From Heterotrichella gracilis (lineage: Eukaryota > Sar > Xanthophyceae > Tribonematales > Xanthonemataceae): a DNA stretch of 64,000 bases. The position numbers and the translations under genes are program-made. Of the stretch, positions 44,201-52,997 are shown one piece after another. Every line of letters starts with the position of its first letter. Position 1 is the first letter of the stretch. The notes beneath the pieces are model-generated. The model was not told the origin of the DNA. It was given only the letters and a program-made list of their open reading frames with translations, and did no database searches. The stretch covers positions 154,034 through 218,033 of the forward strand of contig JAULBX010027385.1 in assembly GCA_032358255.1 (NCBI GenBank), read 5' to 3'.

Positions 44201-47006
44201 TGTTTGACTTCACATGGAAATCGCGTATACCGTATATGGTATATGGTGCAATATAAGTTGATAAATGGCCATTAATTATTCACCTAACAGTCCAGCCTCA
44301 CCTCCTATAGAAAATAAGCAAACAGGCAAGTCATCAGATACACCCAGCATGTATGCAACTCCACATGAAGGACATAGACCATGCATGCATGCTCAGCATT
44401 GCTTGCAAATCACGTGAACGACGCCAATCACTTTCATCGAAGTGCATTTGCTACCATTTGATGATCCAGCCTCACTAACCCTCCCTTACCTGAATGTTGA
44501 GCAGCTGCACCGTGATCCTGTCCAGCGCTGCCGAGATGTGCTGCCTCCTCCTCGCACCACTCATTGTCATGTCATGGTAGAAAAGCATGAGTGCGCGGGT
44601 GTACTGCAGCTTAAACTCGTGCTGGTACAGCAGAAGCAGCTTGATGGTGGTGGTGGCCTGCAAAAGGTTATTGCCCAACAAAGGTTGTTAGCTGAAGATG
44701 GCATTAGTCCATGGCTGTACCCAATTGTGCCAAAATCATGCATTTCCAGCTGTACCCACTCAAGCCCAACTCATGCTTTCCAAGGATTTTATGTGTTACA
44801 TTGTCTACTTGCATGCTGACAAACCCACCATGCACATAGCCATACACGCTCCATGCACAAAATGAATAAAAGACACAAAGTAACATGGGAAAAAAGCGTT
44901 ACAAGGACGAAGAACCACAAATCATGCAACAACCTTACCGCACCGGGGAGCAAAATCCCTACCTGCAGCAGCTCGTCAGGCATGAGCATCATCCGTGCAA
45001 CCAGGCGGTACATGAGGCTGTTGCTGTAGCCACCCGTGCCCCCACCCTCGCTGTTCAGCACCTTTTGCCGCAGTGCTGCGGTTGCTTCACCGGTCAAAAC
45101 TGGCTTTGGCAGCATCCCAGGGTCCACCAGCTGCAAGGACAGGGAGTGCACAAGCACCTGCAGGCAATCTTGAATCCCTGCTGCCCCGCGAGAGGCCAGA
45201 ACCTCATCCACCAGTATCTCCTGGGCCCCACCCGCCACGTCATTGGCGTATGGATCCAGGCACGTTTGCGCCATTACTTGGCAGGCTAGCTCTCGGACGA
45301 TGGGTGAGGCGCACAGCTGCTCAAACCACTTGCACAGGAGCAATGCCACCTGGCCGTGCTCCTCCCGTGCATGGGGCATGAGGGAGCCGTCACAGCTGCC
45401 TGCAAAGCATGCAAGGAGATGGCCCTGGCTGGGTTTGACAATCCAGCAATTTTGACGCTGTGAATACTCTGCTTGTGTATCGGTAAGCAATCAGTGCATG
45501 CCCCACACAGCATGCTGAATCCATGAAATCCATGTGTGGCTGCGCATGCCCTCACAGCACACGCTGTGTTCACCACATGCAATGCATCTCAGTTTGCATT
45601 AGCACTAACCCTTCTGATCAACAAATTGTGTTATGGTGCCGCATGTGCACGACTGGCTGCCATTCTGGCTGTAACGCATATAAATATTATTACCCCTGGC
45701 ACCTCCCCTCCACACACCTTCCACCGCCAACACCATGTGCATACCACCAGAGATATACCAATGTCAACCAGATACCATAAAATATTGAGTATAAATCTGC
45801 CGCCACCCACCTTCCACCGCCAGCACCAGGCGAGTGAGTACCACCACCAGCACCTCCCGCAGCAGTGCATGGTCCTGTTCCGACGCACGGCTGCTGGCGC
45901 TGGCGACACCTGGCGCATGTGCAGGGCAGCAGCCAGATGCCCTCCATGAGGACACGTCGCCACAGTCACAGCAGCCACCGGCCTCGCTCCTGATCCAATG
46001 CACACAGGGAATCGCTATGGCAGATCGGGTAGAAAATGCAGCGGGTGGCGATCCAGCCGGTTCAGTTTGGGGCGGCTGGAGGAACATGATGTAAAGAAGG
46101 GTACACCTCATGTTGAGCAATTTGCAGCGTGTGGTTGAATGCAGGATCCTGATCTATGACGAAATGGCTGGAAATGACTGGATTAAATTTTGTCCGAATC
46201 GAAATCGCTTGGCCCCAGCCTGTGCATGCATCCACTAGAAATCCACTTGAATCTAATGGCTTCCCATGTGCATGAACTTACTTGTACATGACGTAGTCAT
46301 GCCCCTTGTGATCGCTCGCCTGCACATCAGTAAGCACATATTAGCACGGTCTCTGGCATACAAGCGCCACCATATGCAAACAGGTTGTAGAGACAAATGG
46401 AATAGCCCCTTCCATGACCCACGTAATCAACTGAAAAGGCTCTTACCTTGAAGCAGTTGATACATATTGCACTGGAGGCCGTGACCTGGCAGTCCTTGCA
46501 GCGGTACGCTATGGTGCCTGCTATCCACACCGAGGTGCAGGGGCCCTTGCCGCTGCCCTGGCTTTCCAGGTACTCCTCGATGGTGTCCTTGCCATTTGTC
46601 AGGGCCAAAACCTTCTCTAGCGCCTGTGCGTGGGTAGTTAAATTCACCAATGCACTTGACACTGGGCATGGGGTGCACTGGGCGTGGGGCGCCATATGCA
46701 TGCATATGCCCATTGCCCAGAAATGCACGCAACCACGATAACTGCAAGCGTTGAGAAAATACTGAAAGTGGGCTGATAGGTAACTCAGCTAAGTGAAGCA
46801 AGCCAACGCTCTTGCTCGCGCAACGCATGTGTAGAAAACCCGGCAAACCCAGGTTTGTACCGACAGCTGCAGAGTTGCACACACACCGCCAGTCTGCTCT
46901 AGCAATGCTCTACCTGAAGGGCCTCTATCACATCGTTAAGCTCGGCCCATTGCTCTGCTTTGTAGCAGAGTTGCAGGTGGGCGTACAGCTCGCTGACCTT
47001 ATCCAT
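32233..47006 (-). CDS. PRT6: PRT6/UBR1-type N-recognin E3 ubiquitin ligase
   Basis: E3 ligase of the Arg/N-degron pathway, binding proteins with basic N-terminal residues. Twenty-eight exons in gene order, 1927 aa (Arabidopsis PRT6 about 2000): 47006-46914, 46623-46447, 46319-46282, 45989-45811, 45399-44963, 44657-44490, 44156-44021, 43679-43369, 43289-43176, 42819-42619, 42487-42339, 42142-41971, 41705-41586, 41184-40934, 40643-40421, 40242-40102, 39748-39589, 39153-38987, 38703-38184, 37827-37564, 37303-37013, 36789-36632, 36226-35936, 34832-34642, 34196-33791, 33448-33280, 32830-32704, 32362-32233. UBR box from about residue 60: CTSVW, YRCKDCQ, CINCF, HKGHDY, GGCCDCGD. Then DDLLHGLSVSAHIAMHR and ARLWVRNGDE as in UBR proteins. 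RING-H2: CAFC, CGHKAHQGC, CPLC (about 1070-1180). C-terminal autoinhibitory-type zinc region CAACGRSPVNPALCLLC and PSPYLDAHGEED. No ClpS domain, as in PRT6. Start is the first ATG of the open frame. Confidence 0.93.
33126..33330 (-). repeat. Copies of PRT6 exon 26 3' end
   Basis: The exon end and donor region (33279-33330; plus strand tgcgccgcatctcatcgcgt) recurs at 33191-33240 and, more diverged, at 33134-33183, all containing gtagcactgccc or a close variant. In gene orientation each donor runs into gtagggttttg or gtagggtgtagggttt. Spacers contain cctaaaccctgctcaaaac on the plus strand. Confidence 0.88.
33421..33662 (-). repeat. Copies of PRT6 exon 26 5' end
   Basis: The exon start with acceptor (33421-33450) is duplicated at 33534-33563 and partly at 33637-33663. 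In gene orientation the real acceptor reads taaaccctaaaccctacccg then cag, and the first copy has the same tract: telomere-like intron tail plus exon edge copied as a unit. The copies would encode DFNLSMM against the real DFYLSMM. Confidence 0.9.
34451..34697 (-). repeat. Copy of PRT6 exon 24 3' end
   Basis: 34451-34518 repeats 34630-34697 (exon 24 end and donor region) with only about five differences in 67; both contain ccccacccacctcctgagca. The spacer holds tttacggtttacggtaagg, a degenerate tract. Confidence 0.9.
35131..35476 (-). repeat. Long imperfect hairpin in PRT6 intron 23
   Basis: Core arms 35248-35303 and 35345-35398 are inverted copies; the plus-strand left arm has gttgcgtgtgcctgatgcat and the right arm its exact complement, extending through aggttcatgg. 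Pairing continues outwards with bulges: ggaggtggccaaacctccac (35142 on) against the complement of the stretch ending at 35473, both flanking caaaaccctg. Loop about 40 nt. Total foldback about 345 nt. Candidate small-RNA precursor or foldback element. Confidence 0.82.
36814..37084 (-). repeat. Copy of PRT6 exon 21 3' end
   Basis: 36814-36890 repeats 37012-37084 (last about 70 nt of exon 21, encoding VLADSLAHFEAAHRGEVLVG) at about 85% identity. In the copy the donor gtgcgg is lost (ctaaac in its place), so it cannot act as an alternative 5' splice site. Confidence 0.88.
37841..37945 (-). repeat. Telomere-like tract before PRT6 exon 20
   Basis: Plus strand carries repeated gtttagggtttagggttctg units over about 100 nt; in gene orientation this is CCCTAAA lying 15-120 nt upstream of the exon 20 acceptor at 37828. 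The repeated motif gtttagggttctggc suggests local tandem duplication. Confidence 0.88.
41161..41362 (-). repeat. Three copies of PRT6 exon 14 5' end
   Basis: tagtctgcaacctctgggag followed by cacctg occurs at 41162-41187 (real exon start and acceptor), 41262-41288 (one mismatch) and 41336-41362 (a few mismatches). Each ends in a working cag on the minus strand. cattgcagt(g) and similar short words link the units; no telomere-like tract. Confidence 0.9.
42779..42958 (-). repeat. Copy of PRT6 exon 10 5' end
   Basis: 42896-42958 repeats 42779-42838: exon start (encoding VSAHIAMHRMAASIVG) plus acceptor and polypyrimidine tail. In gene orientation the copy lies upstream and runs into gggtttagggtttggggttt, then a second intron tail. 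Here the tract is G-rich on the coding strand before an acceptor, against the usual orientation. The copy has an intact acceptor. Confidence 0.9.
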
Positions 47007-47682
47007 GGTCTTCAGGTCAATGGCTAGCTTTGCATGGCGCAGGAGTGGGCATTTAAGCACGGTGCTGATGGGTAATAAAGGTTAATACGCCTTCATCATG
47101 CATGCAACCACGGCAAGCCACCACCTCGACGCCTATGCCACTTAAGTCAGGTGATATGTTGGATGGGCGAGCCCCGCATGTGCATGCGTGAGGGTTGGTG
47201 TCAGAGCGACTCCAGGGAAGGAGTTCGCTGACCCACTTCAGTTCAACAAATAGAAGCGCGTACAGGTGCAGCAACATATATTAGCAGGGGTCGTCGCGAG
47301 CCCGATTCGTAGCTGGCCCTTTCACCGCAAACGTTTCGCATAGTGCCAGCCTGGGACAAGTATTATCGCACTCCCGCTATTGTGCGGTTTCGTTACAGGT
47401 ACATATTGCATGGATGGCGCACTGAACGCCATCACTACACAGTTTCCAGTACAACACGCTGCACGTTTACGATTTGCTTGTTGGCGTAACCTTATAGCTT
47501 GCGTGGAACCAGTGAGTGCTCGTACGTTCCCAGAATATTCACAAGGTTGCGTTGTCAACACCGAAACTCTCTCGCCTGCTTACACAAACTGCATATTGCG
47601 CTTTTTCGGTAGGGTAGATAAACGTCCCGACCGAGTAGTTGAAAGGGAGGAACGCATGCATATGGAAACGTAGTCACCCATC
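47007..47682. promoter_or_regulatory. Shared upstream region of PRT6 (-) and GPAT9 (+)
   Basis: Head-to-head start codons are 676 nt apart, so both promoters and leaders must share this interval unless leaders overlap. The PRT6 frame stays open without ATG for about 80 nt upstream of its start before a stop. No TATA box or known element can be claimed. No other coding region is supported. Confidence 0.5.
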
Positions 47683-50600
47683 ATGACTAGCGGTCACGTG
47701 GCCAGCGCAAGCGCACCCACCATGGCTAGTGCCATGGCGCCACCCAATGTAGCTAGCTCCAGCGCTCCCATCATTGCCGAGGATAGCACCTCCGAAAAGC
47801 GCGAGTTCTCCCGCCAGGCCTCTGGATCTGGCATGCATGGGTGGGTCACTAAAGTTGGTTCGACACCTTTTTGCCTGTGACCAAGTGTGAGTTGTGGTGT
47901 TTTACACGTAGTGTGGGGTTGCAGGTTGAAGAATAAGGTTGTGAGTAACACCAACCTCACCGCATTGGAGTGGGGAGGCAAGGGAGAGGCCAGGAACGAG
48001 AAGTTGCAGCAAGTGGTTGAGGTACGCATCATAAGCACAAGCACGTCTGCCCAAGCCTGATGCGCAGCTGTTCTGCTTTGAGAAGTGAGAGGTGTTCTCA
48101 TGTTAATGCCACCCCTGCTGCAGGACTTTTTCGTGGCGCAAGAGGAGCTGTGTGTCACGACAGGGAACCTCTTGTGAGTATCAACTGGGCACACCTTGGA
48201 GCCCTCCCGCATTTCTGGTTGTTGTACTGTCCATGCCTCATACGTGTCTGGCACCCCACTTTACTGTGTGGCGCCGCTGGTGACATCAATAGACGAGGTT
48301 TGCCTGAGGTGGGTACCACCAGTTGACTGACAGCAGCAAGTCTCGTGTCACAGGGCGGACGTGCTTGACATCAGCCCAGTGCTGACGGACGCCGCCTCAG
48401 CGGTGGTGGATGACTCCTTCCTGCGCTGCTTCAAGTCCACGCAGCATGAGCCCTGGAACTGGAACCTGTACCTGTTTCCGGTGTGGTGCACAGGGGTGCT
48501 GGTGCGCCACCTCATACTGTTCCCGCTCAGGTAAACCCTAAATCTAAACCCTTTATTTGGTTGCACCAGCTGGGGCAATGGCTTCACCGCCCACCTGAGG
48601 CTGGACCCATATAATGGCCACTTTATGCTCTGGTGCGGCATCAGTGCACCCCCTGTAACATGGGCTAAGCCACAGGGGTTGTTGGTTGCAGGATCCTGCT
48701 GCTGTCGGTGGGCTTCCTGATCTTCTTCCTGTCTTTTGCGATTCTACACGCAATCACAAAGGTGCGCACCTCCCACAGGACCCCTATCTGCTCCTCCTTT
48801 GACCCCTAAAACCCTAAAACCCTAAGCCCTAAAACCCTAAACCCTCGAAAAACACGCCCCCCCCTCTGCTCCTCCCTTGACCTCCCTTGACACTCACGCC
48901 TTGCTCGGTGCACAGGACCACAAAGCCCTAAGCCCTGAAATCCTAAACCCTAAGGAAGCATTGCCCCCTTTCTGCTACTCCCTTATCAACCCCCTTTGCT
49001 CGGTGCACAGGACAACAAGACCAGGCAGGCCTGGGAGCAGAAGCTGGTGCAGTTCCAGTGCCAGATGTTTGTGGCCTCGTGGACGGGGGTGATCCGGTAC
49101 CACGGCCCCCGCCCCGTGCCGCGCGCCAACCACGTGTGGGTGTCCAACCACACCTCCATGATCGACTACATCGTGCTGTGCGCCTACTCCCCCTTTGCGG
49201 TCATCATGCAGCTGCACCCTGGCTGGGTGAGTGGCCGGGGACCAGCCGGGGCATGCAACCTTGTACAAATAAATAATAAAATATGAAAACAAATTATTTA
49301 TATAGAAAAAAAATGGCGTTCCCAGCCGTCATCAACTTATTGCCTGGTACGCATGCGTCATGCTGATGACTCATGCAGCCTGGGCATGTTCAGATGCTGT
49401 GATGGAGCCCACAAACTGGGGGTGATCTAAACAATATGCATGGTTGTGATCGATTGATCGTGCACCAGCGGTAGTGGTTGCTCAAGGATGTGCAGCTTCG
49501 CAGCATGCATACCATGCACACATCACCCGCCTGGCCAGGAGCTTCACGCTGCACTGCAAATGGGTTGGGCACTGTTGATCCACAGTCCTGGGTGCATGGA
49601 TGTGAAAAATGCTTTTGTATTGATGCAAACTGGGTCATTTTCTTGATACGGTAGCCTGGTCCAGGCATGGAGCTTTATGCATCCCATTCCTGCTTGCAAA
49701 CGTCTCCAATTGGCTTTCTAAATCTCAACAGACACTGGGGGCTCTGCCCACCTCCATGTGCTAATGCCCCCACCCCCCCTTGCAGGTTGGTTACCTGCAG
49801 AAGCACTACAAATGGGTTTGGCATTGTTAATCTCTATTCCATATAAACAGACGGTGGAGGCCTGCTCTACCCCCTCCCCTGTGCCCACGTTCCCCTCCCC
49901 CCCTTCCTTGCAGGTTGGTTTCCTGCAGAAGCACTACATGGCGTGCCTGGGCTGCCTGTGGTTCAACCGCACAGAGGTAAGTGGTCCTAAACATAAACCC
50001 TGCACACTTGTGCACCTGGGACCCACTTTTGTACCGCGGGTTTTCAGTGTGGAGGAGTTCACCGCATGACATGCTCTCCATTTGCACATGGGAGCAGACC
50101 ATGGCACCCAGGCGTGGATGACTTCCCCAGGATCCCCACAGCATGCATGTGCAGTCACAATACAAAGGCTTTTGCCACTCCTCTTACCTCGAGCCTTTGC
50201 CATTCTGACGAGCGAACTATTTTCTAGAAAAATGGCGAAATATATTTAAAAATACGAGTATTTCATTTAATGTTAATATATAACGGATGCTTTTCTTTAG
50301 GTGAAGGACCGCAAGCTGGTGGCCGAACGCATGAAGGCGCACGTGCAGTCCTCCGACACCACCCCGCTGCTCATCTTCCCCGAGGGCACCTGCGTGAACA
50401 ATGAGTACTGCGTCATGTTCAAGCGGGGCGCCTTCGACCTGGGCGCAGTGGTGTGCCCCATCGCCATCCGCTACAACAAGGTGTTTGTGGACGCCTTCTG
50501 GAACAGCAAGAGGCAGTCCTTCACGGCGCACCTGGTGCGTGCAACAGGGGTTGAGGGTTCAGGAGGAGCATGTTCAGATTTCCAACTGTCATCTTACCCG

Positions 50601-51637
50601 TAATTTAGGATTGTTTGTAATTATAACCTGTAATGTAGGATTAGCATGTGGGGATTTTTTGGGTGGCTGTGAGCGCGTGCCTTGGTTGATGGTGGGGAAT
50701 GTCTGTGGCGGTTGGTTTTGCATACATTGCAGGTATGTATCCCTTGCACTCGTGCACATGCCTGGTGCGACATCCATCCTGCTGCGCTCCCGGGTTCAGG
50801 GTTTAGGGTTTGTGTCCTGTTGTCAAGTGGTTGCCCACCCCCCTCCAGGGCAAGCTCATGCGCTCCTGGGCAGTGGTGTGCGACGTGCATTTCCTGGAGC
50901 CGCAGACCATGCGCCCGGGGGAGTCGGCGCAGGAGTTTGCAGAGCGCGTGCAGCACATGATCGCTGGGCGGGCCCGCCTCAAGGTGGCGCCATGGGACGG
51001 CTACCTCAAGTACTACAACCTGGGGCAGAAGGTGGGTGGGTGCATGCAGGCATCATGCTGGGAGGTGTACACGCTTGCACTGGACGTGGTACTTGCTTGC
51101 CTGCGTGGTATTGAGTGGCGCTGTGCTGGGTTTCTCTGCAAGCGTACATGGGGTTTAGTGTCTAGGGTTGCTTGCATGGGTGTTGAATGGCACTCTTCAG
51201 GCGTGGCTCCATATTCTTGTCATATTATAATTGTTGATGTTATAATAATTATTATTACTATGATTGTTTTCATTGTTGTGACAAACGTAGGCTTGGTGCT
51301 CTACATACCATGCTGAAAGTGATCCAGGTATTTGCATCACACCACGTGCAGCCGGGAGCCCGTTTAATCCCCTGGCTTGTTGCCATTGACGCACAGCCTG
51401 GCCATGTGGCCGCATTGTCTTGCGCCTGGTCAGGCATCGCTCAACCCCCTCCCCTGTGTGCCCCCGCAGCACCCCGACCTTATTGAGAAGAGGCGCAAGC
51501 TGTTTGCGGACAAGGTGCGGGTGTACCTGCCACAGGACAGCCCCGCAAGGGGGTCCGGGGAAGAGGCCAGTGGCAGCCCCTTTGCACCGGCTGCTGCGGA
51601 GAACGGGTTCCCAGAGGAGGGCAAGAAGGTACAATGA
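47683..51637 (+). CDS. GPAT9: Glycerol-3-phosphate acyltransferase, GPAT9 (GPAT3/4-like) type
   Basis: Endoplasmic-reticulum enzyme acylating glycerol 3-phosphate at sn-1, the first step of extraplastidial glycerolipid and triacylglycerol synthesis. Ten exons: 47683-47840, 47925-48021, 48124-48173, 48354-48530, 48692-48761, 49011-49226, 49914-49976, 50301-50534, 50849-51031, 51470-51637; 471 aa (Arabidopsis GPAT9 376; longer N and C tails). Conserved stretches: DISPVLTDAASAVVDDSF, RCFKSTQHEPWNWNLYLFP, two membrane segments (LYLFPVWCTGVLVRHLILFP and SVGFLIFFLSFAILHAI), block I NHTSMID (catalytic His and Asp, about 231 and 236), LIFPEGTCVNN (about 301-311), SWAVVCDVHFLEPQTMRPGE and PWDGYLKYYN. 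The N-terminal 85 residues are Ser/Ala-rich and unconserved. Exon-edge copies precede exons 6 and 7. A TGTAA lies 466 nt past the stop. Confidence 0.95.
48788..49025 (+). repeat. Telomere-like tracts and copy of GPAT9 exon 6 5' end
   Basis: Intron 5 contains cctaaaaccctaaaacccta and more units at 48807-48846, then a copy of the acceptor and exon start (ttgctcggtgcacaggacca at 48901-48920) that turns into caaagccctaagccctgaaa, and then the real site (ttgctcggtgcacaggacaa, exon from 49011). The copy diverges from the exon after about ten coding bases, where the tract begins. Confidence 0.88.
49783..49937 (+). repeat. Copy of GPAT9 exon 7 5' end
   Basis: cttgcaggttggttacctgc and agaagcactacaaatgggtt (49781-49820) copy the real acceptor and exon start at 49908-49945 (cttgcaggttggtttcctgc, agaagcactacatggcg). 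The preceding polypyrimidine stretches are also alike. The copy has an intact acceptor but soon reaches a stop codon (taa at 49826-49828) in the exon frame. Confidence 0.88.
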
Positions 51638-52102
51638 GGGGGGGGCGGCTTGACGCGGCAGCGAATGCCTCGCAGCGGTCTTGCCCAGGTGGAGAGATGT
51701 GCGAGCAGGGAGGGTGGCTGTGTGCACAGTCGCAGTATGCATGTGCTGACAAGTCCCACAATTTGGAAAAGAGCTCTTTATCTGCAAGGAATATATAGTG
51801 CAGGCTCCTTGCTACAAGCCTACAATTACACTGAGTGACAGACGAGTACAACATGTTGCAAAGCCACACTCAACGCAGCGTATTAGTGCGGTGCGTACAA
51901 CATTTATTTTCTTCTTTGGCAGGCGCATGGTTGGTGCATACTGTGTGGGCAATGCCTGATGTCCGCCCTTACGGCAATGCAGTACTTTAGCTTTACATTT
52001 GTGTATGGACTGGGAGTTGAGGTGGTCCCATGGTTCCGGGAGTCGTTGAAGCGCGCTGAACACATGTTCAGCTGTGCTATTGGACAATGTCTGAGCTAAG
52101 AC

Positions 52103-52107
52103 TGTAA
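52103..52107 (+). terminator. Candidate TGTAA polyadenylation signal of GPAT9
   Basis: TGTAA is the usual poly(A) signal in Chlamydomonas and relatives. This copy lies 466 nt after the GPAT9 stop codon, a common 3' UTR length there. It is a five-base motif, so it could be chance. Confidence 0.35.
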
Positions 52108-52613
52108 GCTGTTTACTTTGGAGGGGATACGTTATGTCATACGATGGTGCCAGCTTTATACTATGCGCGCACGTTCCATTTTGTACTTTCTTTCTTTCCT
52201 CCCGCATGCTGCGATGGAGTTGTTTGACAAGACAAGTTGATGTACGGTACTGGATGCGTGTGTTACAGTGAATGAAAACAGTAATACGCTCAACCGTGCA
52301 CAGTGACTGGTGTCGATATATGGTGCGTGCATCTATCCAATTACCAAGGGAGCGTTGGGAATGCACGGGCACGGCGCATGATGATTGAATGCGGCGTAAA
52401 CTTTTAATCCTGTGCAATGGATCATCATCAGATGCTGGTGCGAGTATTGCAATGCCCCTTGATGAGTCTCAATAACCCCCACACAATGATTGCAACTGGG
52501 TCGGAAGAAAGCAAAGAAAAGAAATCGCCCGGGGCAGTGAATACAGGACATCATCACATGTGCATGAACGACTAAGAAAACTGGCATAAAAGATAACTAC
52601 TATTCAACAAGAT

Positions 52614-52618
52614 TTACA
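52614..52618 (-). terminator. Candidate TGTAA polyadenylation signal of RFWD3
   Basis: TGTAA on the minus strand, 380 nt beyond the RFWD3 stop. Same caveat as for other five-base motifs. Confidence 0.33.
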
Positions 52619-52851
52619 AGATTTATTTGACAGTCACATTCAGGGAGCCAACCCGGGCTCACAAGACTGTTGGGGGTGCTTGAAAAAGTCACCCCGCTTA
52701 CTAAATAAACTGTGAACTAATGGAGCCATTATTCAATAAATCACATTTGTATATTTATTTCATGCATTCCCCTGATGCTAAACACCAATCCTCACTCAAA
52801 TGACTGTATGCAGAGGTGCCATGTCACTAGTTATATGGGGCCCCCCAGCAT

Positions 52852-52905
52852 GGGTTGAACCAGCTATCGCATGGCAGGCTCAATACCCTGCACCAGCTGC
52901 TCCAT
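52852..52905 (-). repeat. tRNA-derived (SINE-like) promoter remnant
   Basis: On the minus strand a box-A-like gagcagctggtgcaggg is followed about 30 nt later by ggttcaaccc, a good match to the pol III box B consensus. No cloverleaf can be closed and no amino-acid stem is seen, so this is not a tRNA gene; a SINE fragment is the likelier reading. Confidence 0.35.
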
Positions 52906-52997
52906 ACAGGTTGAGGCTGTCTGAACTGAGTGCCCCCAGCAGTTGACCCAGCCGCCCAGAACCCGACATCACCTGCAGTCACAAACACATTGTCAAA

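Larger units (their letters stand above)
51638..52997. other. Intergenic, between convergent GPAT9 and RFWD3 genes
   Basis: About 1.36 kb holding both 3' ends. Open frames here (for example 51812-52417, minus) have no splice or family support. It carries candidate TGTAA signals for both genes and a tRNA-promoter-like patch, listed separately. Confidence 0.45.

Noticed and set aside
48788-48860. CCCTAAA tract read as a chromosome end
   Set aside because: Tracts are short, interrupted, in both orientations and inside introns of intact genes, so the window is not telomeric.
51812-52417. 201-codon minus-strand frame between GPAT9 and RFWD3
   Set aside because: No family similarity recognised and it lies where both convergent 3' UTRs are expected.
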